Part shown: positions 40,495-48,964 of the stretch, one piece after another | Layout of the letters: each line of letters opens with the position of its first letter | How positions within the stretch are numbered: the first letter of the stretch is position 1 | NCBI RefSeq assembly: GCF_023546765.1 | Contig: NZ_CP097484.1 | Span: 809,501-873,500 of the forward strand | Source of the DNA: Methylobacterium tardum | Lineage (GTDB): Bacteria; Pseudomonadota; Alphaproteobacteria; Rhizobiales; Beijerinckiaceae | Reading direction: 5' to 3' | Length of the DNA: 64,000 nucleotides | Made by a program: the position numbers and the translations under genes | The notes under the pieces: generated by a model | The model's input: the letters and a program-made list of their open reading frames with translations, nothing else | What the model was told of the DNA's origin: nothing | Database searches by the model: none

Positions 40495-40938
40495 TCAGCG
40501 CGCCTCGCCCTTGAGGATGGTCGAGAGCTGCCACTTCCGGTCGCCGATCGCGTGGGCGTCGGAGACCTTCCAGCCGCCGTCCTCGCGCACGAGGTCGTAG
40601 ACGATCGCCTTCGAGCCGTCCCCGCCTTTGCGCTCCACCGTGACCTTCGCCTGGTCCTTGCCCTCGGTGGCCTCCTTGAAGGTCAGGTTCTTCACGGTGT
40701 CGGGCTTCAGGGGCTCGCCGTTGAGGCGATAGTCGAAATCGAGGTTGCCGGTGGCGCCGTTGGCCTGCTTGGCGTCGGCATCGAACAGACCCTGGAGGCG
40801 CTTCGAGTAGACGGCGGAGTGATTCGGATGCGGCTCGGCGTAGAGCTTCTTGACCACGGCCTCCGGACCAGGATCGGCCGCCAGCGCGGGGGCGAGGCCG
40901 AACCCGAGGAGGCTGAGGGCGAGGAGGGTCTTCTTCAT
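40495..40938 (-). CDS. Exported protein, DUF3828-like
   Basis: A 147-residue protein with signal peptide MKKTLLALSLLGFGLAPALA. The mature part resembles DUF3828/NTF2-like secreted proteins: YAEPHPNHSAVYSKRLQGLFDADAKQ early and VYDLVREDGGWKVSDA late. It lies between glyQ and glyS on the same strand (spacing 230 and 51 bases) and is probably read with glyS. Function is unknown. Confidence 0.72.
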   Translation of the reverse strand: MKKTLLALSLLGFGLAPALAADPGPEAVVKKLYAEPHPNHSAVYSKRLQGLFDADAKQANGATGNLDFDYRLNGEPLKPDTVKNLTFKEATEGKDQAKVTVERKGGDGSKAIVYDLVREDGGWKVSDAHAIGDRKWQLSTILKGEAR

Positions 40939-41034
40939 CACGAGGTTCCCGCGTCTGCGGACGCGCCGAAGCGCGCCGGTTGGCGGGGGTTGCAACGCAC
41001 GAGGGGGCAAGGGGCTCCGCGATCGGGGCAGCTC

Positions 41035-41125
41035 CGTCATCGCGAGCGCAGCGAAGCGACCCAGGGCAGCGCGCCCTTCGTGAGGGTCGAGCTACTGGAT
41101 TGCTTCGTTCCGCTCGCAAAGACGT
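41035..41125. repeat. Family-B palindromic repeat
   Basis: Left arm gtcatcgcgagcgcagcgaa and right arm ttgcttcgttccgctcgcaa are inverted relatives around about 45 variable bases. It lies between glyQ and the exported protein gene. Confidence 0.75.
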
Positions 41126-41168
41126 GGTGCGCGAATTCCGCGACGCGCACGGCCTTGGACGGAGCGCC

Positions 41169-42077
41169 TCACGCACCCCCGGCGGCGGTCTTCAACCACG
41201 CCGCGCCACAGGCCTTGGCCAGTTCCCGCACCCGCAGGATGTAGCTCTGGCGCTCCGTCACCGAGATCACGCCGCGCGCGTCGAGCAGGTTGAAGACGTG
41301 GCTCGCCTTGATGCACTGGTCGTAGGCCGGCTGCGCCATGCGGTGGCGCTCGCCGTCCGCGGCCGGCGCCCCCGCGTCGAGATAGGTCCGGCAGGCGGCC
41401 TCCGCGTCGGTGAACTGCCGGAACAGCATGGCGGTGTCGGCCGCCTCGAAGTTGTGGCGGGAATATTCCTGCTCGGCCTGCAGGAACACGTCGCCGTAGG
41501 TGATCCGGTCGGCCCCCTCGGCGCCGTTGAAGTCGAGGTCGTAGACGTTCTCGACGCCCTGGACGTACATGGCCAGCCGCTCCAGCCCGTAGGTCAGCTC
41601 GCCCGCCACCGGCGCGCACTCGAAGCCCGCCACCTGCTGGAAATAGGTGAACTGGCTGACCTCCATCCCGTCGCACCAGCATTCCCAGCCGAGACCCCAG
41701 GCGCCGAGCGTCGGGCTCTCCCAGTCGTCCTCGACGAAGCGGATGTCGTGGAGCTTCAGGTCGACGCCGATGGCGGCGAGCGAGGCGAGGTAGAGTTCCT
41801 GCAGGTTCGGCGGGTTCGGCTTCAGGATCACCTGGAACTGGTAATAGTGCTGGAGCCGGTTCGGGTTCTCGCCGTAGCGGCCGTCCTTGGGCCGGCGCGA
41901 CGGCTGGACGTAGGCCGCCTTCCAGGGCTTGGGGCCGAGCGCCCGCAGGGTCGTGGCCGGATGGAACGTGCCGGCGCCGACCTCCATGTCGTAGGGCTGG
42001 AGGATCACGCAGCCCTGCGCCGCCCAGAATTCCTGAAGCGTCAGGATCAGACCCTGGAACGATTTTTTCTGGGACAT
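41169..42077 (-). CDS. glyQ: Glycyl-tRNA synthetase alpha subunit
   Basis: The catalytic alpha chain of the bacterial alpha2beta2 glycyl-tRNA synthetase. The 302-residue protein has class II motifs in [34 protein letters not shown] and [19 protein letters not shown], and [20 protein letters not shown] for motif 3. ATG 42077 is chosen because SQKKSFQ begins the family; the open frame to 42155 adds a Pro-rich lead. It pairs with glyS downstream. Confidence 0.96.
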   Translation of the reverse strand: MSQKKSFQGLILTLQEFWAAQGCVILQPYDMEVGAGTFHPATTLRALGPKPWKAAYVQPSRRPKDGRYGENPNRLQHYYQFQVILKPNPPNLQELYLASLAAIGVDLKLHDIRFVEDDWESPTLGAWGLGWECWCDGMEVSQFTYFQQVAGFECAPVAGELTYGLERLAMYVQGVENVYDLDFNGAEGADRITYGDVFLQAEQEYSRHNFEAADTAMLFRQFTDAEAACRTYLDAGAPAADGERHRMAQPAYDQCIKASHVFNLLDARGVISVTERQSYILRVRELAKACGAAWLKTAAGGA

Positions 42078-42223
42078 GGGACTCGATGGCTCGGGCTCGC
42101 ACGGCGGGTCGGGCCGCTGGTGGGCCGGTTTAGGTGCGAGGGGGCGGGGGTGCAAGGCGGCGGCGCTTGCGCGACGGTGCCGGATGATGATCCGATCGTC
42201 CTGAACTGCACCCGGAGACCATC

Positions 42224-42681
42224 ATGGACGCTGACACGGCCGCCCTCGCGATCCGCCCGATCGGCGCCGGGGACCGGGAGGCCGGCTGCCGCTCTGGCGG
42301 GGCTACCAGGCCTTCTACAAGGTCGACCTCGCGACCGACGTCACCGACACCACCTGGACCCGCCTCAACGACCCGGCCGAGCCGGTCGACGGCGCCCTGG
42401 CGTGGCGGGGCGCGGAGGCGATCGGCCTCGTCCACCACATCCGCCACCGCTCGGCCTGGACGATCGGCGACTATTGTTACCTCCAGGACCTGTTCGTGGC
42501 GGACGGAGCCCGGGGGCTCGGGATCGGCCGGCGGCTGATCGAGCACGTCTACGCGGCGGCCCAGGCCGCCGGCTGCTCCCGCGTCCACTGGCTGACGCAC
42601 GAGACGAATACCGACGCGATGCAGCTCTACGACCGGATCGCAGAGAAATCGGGCTTTGTGCAGTACCGCAAGATCATCTGA
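42224..42681 (+). pseudogene. GNAT family N-acetyltransferase, one frameshift
   Basis: The first frame from ATG 42224 gives MDADTAALAIRPIGAGDREA. The rest (LPLWRGYQAFYKVDLATDVT, then AIGLVHHIRHRSAW, LQDLFVADGARGLGIGRRLI, VHWLTHETNTDAMQLYDRI, GFVQYRK) is in the next frame and ends at 42681. One base is missing around 42283-42285; restoring it would give DREAWLPLWRGY. The acetyl-CoA loop RGLGIGRRL is intact. Without the error the product is about 152 residues, close to the family norm. Confidence 0.85.
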
Positions 42682-42824
42682 AGACGTGCTTCCCACGTGT
42701 GGCGGGACACCCAAGCGTGGCGGTTTTTGGGCAATACCCGGAACCGTCAAGCCCGCGGCCAAGTTATCGGCGCAACAGGGGATATCGGCACCTCAGCGCT
42801 GCCGAACACGTTGGAAGACCAGTC

Positions 42825-43103
42825 ATGCGAACCGCTCGCACCGTTAACAACTTCGGCCGCAAGAACATCGCCGTCTTCGCCGCGCTCGCAATCTCGTCTT
42901 TAGCCGCCACGCCGTTCGTGATGAGCGCCAGCCGCGCGCTGGCCATCTCCGAGGACCAGCCGGTCGCCGCGACCCTCCGGGTCGAGCCGGTCGAGGTCGC
43001 CCCCGTGGCAACGGCCGCGAAGGCCGAGGGCGCCTGCCTGCGCAAGGTGCGGGTGGTCTATGGCGGCTACGGCCAGCCGGCGGATGGCTGCGCCGCTCAT
43101 TGA
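42825..43103 (+). CDS. Small exported protein, unknown function
   Basis: A 92-residue protein with a basic start (MRTARTVNNFGRKN), a hydrophobic signal or anchor (IAVFAALAISSLAATPFVMSA) and a mature part rich in Ala, Val and Pro ending CLRKVRVVYGGYGQPADGCAAH with two Cys. GGAAG precedes the ATG. A GGAAC-N17-AGTT pattern at 42740-42765 loosely resembles the alphaproteobacterial general-stress (EcfG) promoter. Confidence 0.6.
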   Translation: MRTARTVNNFGRKNIAVFAALAISSLAATPFVMSASRALAISEDQPVAATLRVEPVEVAPVATAAKAEGACLRKVRVVYGGYGQPADGCAAH

Positions 43104-43118
43104 GGGCTGCGCCCCAGT

Positions 43119-44723
43119 CTAGCCATGGGCCGGCGCGGTCCCGGCCAGACGCTTGAGGTGGAGTTCCTCCAGGTCGATCTCCGCCTCCAGCTGCCGCAGC
43201 ACCGAGCTGTGGATCCGGTTCTCCCGATGCAGTCCGATCAGCGCCGACCGGCCTGACCGCACCGCGAGCAGCGCGGCGGCGAAGTGCTCGCTCTTCTCGG
43301 TCTCCAGAGCCTTGCGCTCGTCGCGGTCCCGGGACGTGGCCCGGACCCGGCGGCGATACTCCTCGACGAGGCGCGGGTGCTGCAGCGCGCCGGTCTCGGG
43401 AAACACCAGCCGCTCGAGGGCGCCGAGGCCGGCCTCGTTCACGACAACGCGGGCCATGGGCGCGTCGAGATGGCCGTCGGGCAGGTGCGCCGCGGAATCG
43501 AGCCGGAGCCGGCGGATCAGCGGGCCCAGGGTCGTGCCCTGCACCAGCACGGTGAACAGGATGACCACGAAAGCCGAGATCAGGATCGCGTCGCGGCCGG
43601 GGAAATTCACCGGCAGCGCCAGGGCGGCCGCGAGGGTCACCACCCCGCGCATGCCGGCCCAGCCGACGACCAGCGGCACGGCCGGGCTCGTCGGCGGCTC
43701 CTGCCTCCGCAGCCGGGCCGAGAGGATCCGCCGCAGGTAGACGGCGGGGAACACCCAGAGCAGGCGGGCGGCCACGCAGGCCGCCGTGACGGCGAGCGCC
43801 AGCGGCAGCGCCGCCGCGAGCGCGCCGGTCTCGGCGCCGGTCCGGGCCAGCACGCCGCGGAGCGCCAGCCCGATCAGCACGAAGACCAGCGCCTCCAGCA
43901 CGAACACCACGAATTCCCACACCGCCACGGAATGGCGACGGGCGTGCGCGTCGAAGGTCTCGTGCTCCCGGCCGCCCATCATCAGCCCGCAGGCGACCAC
44001 GGCGAGCACGCCTGAGGCGTGGACCTCCTCGGCCAGCAGGTAGGCGATGTAGGCGGCCAGGAAGCTCAGCACCGTGATGGCGTTGGCGTCGTGCAACCGC
44101 CGCATCACGGCGTTCACCGCCAGCCCGCAGGCGCACCCGACCGCGACGCCGGCCACCGCCAGCCACGCGAAGCTGCCGGCCGCCGCCCAGGCGCTGAAGC
44201 TGCCCGTGAGCGCGGCCGCCACGGCGAAGCGGTAGAGGACGAGGCCCGAGGCGTCGTTGACGAGGCTCTCACCCTCCAGGATCGTGATCATCCGACGGGG
44301 CAGGGCGACGCGGGCGAGCACCGCCTTGGCGGCCACGGCGTCCGGCGGCGAGACGATCGCGCCCAGCGCGAAGCAGGCGGCCCAGGGCAGGGCGGGCACG
44401 ATCATGTGCGCCACGAGCCCGACCACCAGGGTCGTGAACAGCACCGCTCCGAGCGAGAGGGACAGGATCGGGCTCAAGCTCGCCCGGAAGTCGCGCCAGA
44501 CGGTGAAGTAGGCCGATTCGAGCAGGAGCGGCGGCAGGAACAGGACCATGATCAGGTCCGGATCGAGATCGAAGGCCGGCAGACCCGGTGCCACCGCCAG
44601 CGCCATGCCGCCGAGGACCAAAGCGGCGGCCGGCGGGAAGCCGAGACGCCCGGCCGCCAGCGACAGCAGCAGGGCCGCGCCGAGGAGGCCCAGGATCAAC
44701 TCGAACAGGGCAACGGATGTCAT
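43119..44723 (-). CDS. Na+/H+ antiporter, CPA1 family
   Basis: A 534-residue inner membrane protein with about 12 helices in the first 400 residues. ALGAIVSPPDAVAAKAVL is the ion-binding helix with the conserved Asp (VSPPDAV). EGESLVNDASGLVLYRFA contains the second conserved acidic Asn-Asp pair. GWAGMRGVVTLAAALALP is the typical late helix. The last 120 residues are a cytosolic helical tail. It probably exchanges sodium or potassium for protons in pH homeostasis. Confidence 0.92.
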   Translation of the reverse strand: MTSVALFELILGLLGAALLLSLAAGRLGFPPAAALVLGGMALAVAPGLPAFDLDPDLIMVLFLPPLLLESAYFTVWRDFRASLSPILSLSLGAVLFTTLVVGLVAHMIVPALPWAACFALGAIVSPPDAVAAKAVLARVALPRRMITILEGESLVNDASGLVLYRFAVAAALTGSFSAWAAAGSFAWLAVAGVAVGCACGLAVNAVMRRLHDANAITVLSFLAAYIAYLLAEEVHASGVLAVVACGLMMGGREHETFDAHARRHSVAVWEFVVFVLEALVFVLIGLALRGVLARTGAETGALAAALPLALAVTAACVAARLLWVFPAVYLRRILSARLRRQEPPTSPAVPLVVGWAGMRGVVTLAAALALPVNFPGRDAILISAFVVILFTVLVQGTTLGPLIRRLRLDSAAHLPDGHLDAPMARVVVNEAGLGALERLVFPETGALQHPRLVEEYRRRVRATSRDRDERKALETEKSEHFAAALLAVRSGRSALIGLHRENRIHSSVLRQLEAEIDLEELHLKRLAGTAPAHG

Positions 44724-45141
44724 GGATCGACCAGTCTCGGCGCCGGAACTCCGGCAAGCGCGGCTGTTCTAGGACGCTTACCTCATGGCTGGATACCCGA
44801 AGCGCGCGCCCGGAGCGGCCCGCGACGCGAGCCCTCCAGCCGGCGCCGCGAACCTCGGCGGCCTCCTGCGGGGTCGCCACCGCGCTCCCGCGGCGACGGA
44901 GCTGCCCACAATCCAGACCGTTCTCCGATCTGTGAACGCATCCGAGATCTTTGAAGCAACCGGAGAAAGCTATTCTTATCCGACGGCGCCACGCCCGCGC
45001 CCCCGTCGATTTACGTTGCTCTTTTACCGTCGCCGACAGTTTCGGGGATCGGCGCGGTATCAACCATAGCTTTTCCTGGAACGACAAGCTCGACCGTGGA
45101 TTACTGGGTCGCAGATGCTCTAGCTTGTCGAGGAACAGGTC
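44724..45141. other. Intergenic region between the antiporter and L,D-transpeptidase genes
   Basis: 418 bases between divergent genes. Several short frames are open but none has a plausible start with conserved-looking sequence. The stretch 44930-45080 is relatively AT-rich and is the best place for promoters of both neighbours; no specific hexamers are convincing. Confidence 0.4.
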
Positions 45142-45651
45142 ATGTCGGGTCGGGTCGCGGCATTATTGGGAATGGCCGGCGCGGTGCTGGCGGGTTGTTT
45201 CGGCACGGCGCAGGCGCGCGAGATCGTGCCCTTCCAGAACGGCGTCGAGCCGGGCTCGATCGTGATCAGCGTGTCGCAGCGCAAGCTCTACCTGGTGAAC
45301 GGCGACGGGACGGCGATCCGCTATCCCGTGGCGGTGGGCCGGCCGGGCAAGCAATGGTTCGGCACCAAGCCTATCGACGGGAAATACGTCGCACCCGCCT
45401 GGTCGCCCCCGGCCGAGGTGAAGCGCGACAATCCGCGCCTGCCGAATCTCATCGCCGGCGGCTCGCCGCACAACCCGATGGGCGCGGCGGCCATGACCCT
45501 GGCGGGCGGTGAATACGCCATCCACGGCACCAACCGGCCAGGCTCGGTCGGCACCTACGCGTCCTATGGCTGCATCCGGATGTTCAACCAGGACGTCGCC
45601 GACCTCTACGGCCGTGTCGATGTCGGCACGCAGGTCTACATGACGCACTGA
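45142..45651 (+). CDS. L,D-transpeptidase (YkuD domain), probable lipoprotein
   Basis: A 169-residue envelope enzyme that forms 3-3 peptidoglycan crosslinks or attaches proteins. The N-terminus MSGRVAALLGMAGAVLAGC contains a lipobox ending at Cys19. The YkuD domain (about 38-167) has the catalytic motif HGTNRP (His128) and SYGCIRM (Cys144, Arg146). The short form without a LysM domain is common in this group, often in many copies. Confidence 0.93.
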   Translation: MSGRVAALLGMAGAVLAGCFGTAQAREIVPFQNGVEPGSIVISVSQRKLYLVNGDGTAIRYPVAVGRPGKQWFGTKPIDGKYVAPAWSPPAEVKRDNPRLPNLIAGGSPHNPMGAAAMTLAGGEYAIHGTNRPGSVGTYASYGCIRMFNQDVADLYGRVDVGTQVYMTH

Positions 45652-45664
45652 TCTCCGGCCGCGC

Positions 45665-45973
45665 TCAGCCGGCCGGCGGGGCGGTGGCCTCGACGGCCGT
45701 GAAGGTCTCCAGGATCCGGTAGGTGTGCTCGGCCCCGGCCGGCACGCAATAGGAATCGCCGGCCGCCAGCGTCACCGTCTCGCCGCCGACAACCAGCTCG
45801 GCCCGGCCGCTGATCACGTAGCCCACGGTCTCGTGGGGCGAGGTGGTCATCGGCTTGTCGGCGTTCGGCGCCTCGGCCCGCCACATCCGCATCCCGAGCC
45901 GCTCGCCCCGGGCCAGGGTAATCTCGCCATGCGGCCCCTCGGCCGCGCCCCGGGCCGATACCTTCGTCGCCAT
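45665..45973 (-). CDS. Cupin domain protein
   Basis: A 102-residue single-domain cupin. The first cupin motif is weak (TTSPHETVGYVISGRAELVVGGE) and the second is AGDSYCVPAGAEHTYRILE. His and Glu metal ligands are present, so it may bind a metal, but no substrate can be inferred. It is convergent with the transpeptidase gene and 60 bases from the DUF1674 gene's 3' side. Confidence 0.82.
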   Translation of the reverse strand: MATKVSARGAAEGPHGEITLARGERLGMRMWRAEAPNADKPMTTSPHETVGYVISGRAELVVGGETVTLAAGDSYCVPAGAEHTYRILETFTAVEATAPPAG

Positions 45974-46032
45974 CGCCTGATCTCCCTGTCGGTCAGCCAG
46001 GGGAACGGCCCTTGGGCCGCGGCGTTCCGGCT

Positions 46033-46254
46033 TCAGAAGTCGACCGCGAGGCCTTTCACCTCCCAGTCATCGTAGCGGACCGGCTCCAGGCCGCCACGGC
46101 CCAGGCGCTCGGGCCGGGCGCTGATCTCGGCGGCGCGCGCGTCGATCGCGGCGCGGCGCTCGGCCGCCTCGGCCAGGGCGCGCTCCGCCGCCGGGCTGAG
46201 CTTGCGGGGCTCGGCCCCGGCTGCATCCGGGTCGTGTCTGTTCGGGTCTTGCAT
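46033..46254 (-). CDS. DUF1674 / SdhAF4-like succinate dehydrogenase assembly factor
   Basis: A 73-residue protein whose C-terminus (GRGGLEPVRYDDWEVKGLAVDF) is the DUF1674 motif, shared with eukaryotic SDHAF4, which protects flavinylated SdhA. The N-terminal half is a charged helix rich in Ala, Glu and Arg. Divergent placement next to rsmB is common in alphaproteobacteria. Confidence 0.9.
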   Translation of the reverse strand: MQDPNRHDPDAAGAEPRKLSPAAERALAEAAERRAAIDARAAEISARPERLGRGGLEPVRYDDWEVKGLAVDF

Positions 46255-46277
46255 CGCGCTCGCTCGGGTGTGAGGGC

Positions 46278-47705
46278 GTGGATCGGAAAAGCATTCGGCT
46301 CGGGAGAAGAAGTGGCATCGCGGGACACAGGCCGCAACACGCGGGACAGGACTTCGGCGCGGGGCACGGGCCCGGACAGGGCCGGCGCCGACGCGGCGGG
46401 ACTCGGCGCGCGCGCGCGGCGCAGCAGGCGGTCGCCGCCCTGATCGGCCAGGAGCGGCCGCCGGCGCTCGACGAAGCCCTTGCCCAGGCGATCCGGTCCG
46501 AGGCGCTGGCGCCCGCGGATGCCGGCCTGGCGCGCGCCATCGCGGTCGCGACCTTCCGGCGCTACGGGATGATCCGCGCGGCGCTCGCCGCCCGGCTGGA
46601 GCGCGGGCTCCCCGCGGCCAAGCCCCAGCTCACGGCCTTGCTGGCCACCGCGGCCGCCCAGATCCTCGACCTCGCGGTCCCCGACCATGCGGCCGTCGAC
46701 CTCGCAGTGCGACTCGCCAAGGCGGACAGCCGCACGGCGCATCTCGCCGGCCTCGTCAACGCGGTGCTGCGCCGGATCGCCCGGGAGCGCGACGCCATCC
46801 TGGCCGAGGGCGCCGATGCGCTCGCCGCCAACACGCCGGACTGGCTCGCCCGCCGCTGGAGCGCGGCCTACGGGCCGGAGCGCGCGGGCGCCATCGCGCA
46901 GGCCCATCTCGCGGGGGCGGCGATCGATCTCACCCTTCGCGGGGATCCGGCGGATTGGGCGGAGCGGCTCGGCGCCGTGCGGCTCCCCACCGGCTCCCTG
47001 CGCCTACCGGAGAACGGGCCGGCGATTCCCGAGCTGCCGGGCTTCCAGGAGGGCGCGTGGTGGGTGCAGGACGCCGCCGCGGCGATCCCGGCCCGGCTGC
47101 TCGCGCCCGAGTCCGGCGCCCGGATCCTCGATCTCTGCGCCGCGCCCGGCGGCAAGACCATGCAGCTCGCCGCCGCCGGGGCGCGCGTCACCGCGGTCGA
47201 CCGGTCGGCGCCGCGGCTGGAGCGCCTGCGCGAGAACGTCGCGCGGCTCAGCCTCGCCGTCGAGATCGTGGTCGCCGACGCCCTGGCGCTCGAAGGCCAG
47301 GATCACGATGCGGTGCTCCTCGACGCCCCGTGCTCGGCCACCGGCACGATCCGGCGCCACCCGGATGTCGCCTGGACCAAGTCGGAGGCCGACATCGCCC
47401 GGCTCGCCGCGCTCCAGGCCAAGCTCCTCGACCACGCGGCCGGGCTGGTGCGGCCGGGCGGGCGTCTCGTCTACTGCACCTGCTCCCTGGAGCCCGAGGA
47501 GGGCGAGGCGCAGGTCGCGGCCTTCCTGGCCCGCGACGCCCGATTCGTGCGCGTGCCGGTGAGGCCCGAGGAGGTCGGCGGCGCCACGGCGCTGATCGAT
47601 GCCAACGGCGACCTGCGCACCCTGCCGTGTCACCTGGCCGAGGTTCCAGGCGCTCGCGGCGGCCTCGACGGCTTCTTCGCGAGCCGGCTGCAGCGCGCGG
47701 GGTAA
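46278..47705 (+). CDS. rsmB: 16S rRNA m5C methyltransferase RsmB/Fmu
   Basis: A SAM-dependent methyltransferase for 16S rRNA C967. An NusB-like RNA-binding domain (about 45-190) precedes the catalytic domain, with SAM motif ILDLCAAPGGKTMQLA and the cysteine motifs DAPCSATGTIRRHPD and VYCTCSLEPEEGE. The N-terminus is doubtful. The intact frame from GTG 46278 encodes an Arg/Gly-rich lead. A different frame from GTG 46312 gives VASRDTGRN..DAAGLGARAR, which would join the domain (AAQQAVAALIGQ) if one base were restored in the CG run at 46404-46418. Confidence 0.9.
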   Translation: MDRKSIRLGRRSGIAGHRPQHAGQDFGAGHGPGQGRRRRGGTRRARAAQQAVAALIGQERPPALDEALAQAIRSEALAPADAGLARAIAVATFRRYGMIRAALAARLERGLPAAKPQLTALLATAAAQILDLAVPDHAAVDLAVRLAKADSRTAHLAGLVNAVLRRIARERDAILAEGADALAANTPDWLARRWSAAYGPERAGAIAQAHLAGAAIDLTLRGDPADWAERLGAVRLPTGSLRLPENGPAIPELPGFQEGAWWVQDAAAAIPARLLAPESGARILDLCAAPGGKTMQLAAAGARVTAVDRSAPRLERLRENVARLSLAVEIVVADALALEGQDHDAVLLDAPCSATGTIRRHPDVAWTKSEADIARLAALQAKLLDHAAGLVRPGGRLVYCTCSLEPEEGEAQVAAFLARDARFVRVPVRPEEVGGATALIDANGDLRTLPCHLAEVPGARGGLDGFFASRLQRAG

Positions 47706-47733
47706 GGGCTCGGACGCACCGGTGCCGCCTCAC

Positions 47734-47872
47734 CCCGTCATCCCGGGGCCGCGCCGCCCCGTCATCCCGGGCCGCGCAGCGGAGCCCGGGATCCAGACAC
47801 GCCGACGCTGCAGGACTGGCACCACCGGCGGTTCTGGGTTCCGGGCTCGCCTGCGGCGCCCCGGAACAACGG
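47734..47872. repeat. Family-A repeat, partly duplicated at its left end
   Basis: Two left ends follow each other (ccccgtcatcccggggccgcgccg, then ccccgtcatcccgggccgcg). Then comes gagcccgggatccaga, a spacer, and the right half gggttccgggctcgcctgcggcgccccggaacaacgg. It lies directly after the rsmB stop. Confidence 0.8.
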
Positions 47873-47918
47873 GTTGGGGCGCAGGACGGAGAGGGAAGCG
47901 CCGTATCACTGCAAGCTG

Positions 47919-48036
47919 CCCCGTCATCCCGGGGCCGCGCAGCGGAGCCCGGGATCCAGACCCGCCGACGCGCCAAGTCATGGCATCCTCGGCGGCTCTG
48001 GGTTCCGGGCTCGCCTGCGGCGCCCCGGAACGACGG
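47919..48036. repeat. Family-A double-hairpin repeat
   Basis: Left half ccccgtcatcccggggccgc..gagcccgggatccaga, right half gggttccgggctcgcctgcggcgccccggaacgacgg. It has the same orientation as the copy at 47734 and is 46 bases from it. Confidence 0.85.
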
Positions 48037-48707
48037 TGGGGAGCGCTACGCACACAGCAGCGCGGCGCAGGGCACGCCCCGCCCTTGACAATCTTCCTAT
48101 TTTGTGCTCATTAGCCGCCACCTGCCCACGGCGGTCCGGGAGCGATCCCGGAGCGTCCTTCGGGGGCCCGCCCGGTGGCTGACCGGGCGGGTTCGTGGCG
48201 CGGGGCGGTGCCCGCGTCGGTGGCTCTCAGCCGCCATCGCCCCGGGCGGCGTGCTGGTACGGGGCGTGTCTCGGTGGCGGGCGTGAGACCGGGCGGCAGT
48301 TTGCCCGGCGGGGGCCGAAACGCCCTCGCGCCGACCCGCCACTGGGCCGACCCTACGCACCCTGCGGATCCGCCCACTACGAGGCGGGCACACGGCTGGA
48401 AGGCCCGTGCACTGATAGCGGGTTCCGGAGGTTCGCCTCGCCTGAGACCGCTTGGCAGGCACCGCGCAGGACCGGGGCGCCGCAAGACACCGCGACGAGA
48501 AAGACGGCACCGGCCGGGGACCATGCCCGGTCGATGCCGCGGGCGCCGCGGGGATCGGATCCCGCGCGTTGACTGGCCGACACCTGGGTTCCCGCGGCGT
48601 CCCGCGTCCCGCGTGTTCGTCTCTTGGGCCATGCCCCCGGCGCCAACCGCGCGCGGGGACGATTGCGCATGGCGGGAGCGGCACCTCGCTGCGGGTCTGC
48701 ACCCCGC
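48037..48707. other. Gene-free GC-rich segment between two opposed family-A repeats
   Basis: About 670 bases with no convincing frame on either strand. A perfect 10-bp hairpin (cccgcccggt / accgggcggg, 5-base loop) lies at 48167-48191. The flanking family-A copies (47919-48036 and 48708-48828) are in opposite orientation, so they form long terminal inverted repeats around this segment. It may hold a non-coding RNA, a thrS leader or a remnant element. Confidence 0.45.
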
Positions 48708-48828
48708 GTTGTCGTTCCGGGGCGCCGCAGGCGAGCCCGGACCCCAGAGCCGCCGACGGTGCCCGATCTTGCCGCCTCGGCGTGTCTGGATCCCGGGCTC
48801 CGCTGCGCGGCCCCGGGATGACGGGGCG
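48708..48828. repeat. Family-A double-hairpin repeat, inverted orientation
   Basis: It reads gtcgttccggggcgccgcag gcgagcccgg first and ctggatcccgggctccgctg cgcggccccgggatgacggg last, i.e. the reverse of the copies at 47734 and 47919. It lies 136 bases before the thrS start. Confidence 0.85.
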
Positions 48829-48964
48829 GGGCTTGAGGACAGGCTGGGGCCAGCGATGCGCGGCGCGGCCGTTCCCTCTCCGAACAAATCGGTCTACACG
48901 GCCGCTCCCCCGAAGACGCTTACCTGCCCCGTATGCAGGACTGAGCCCGGAGACGCTTGAACCC

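Noticed and set aside
48452..48964. N-terminal extension of ThrS
   Set aside because: The frame is open but crosses a family-A repeat; the TGS domain starts at 48965.
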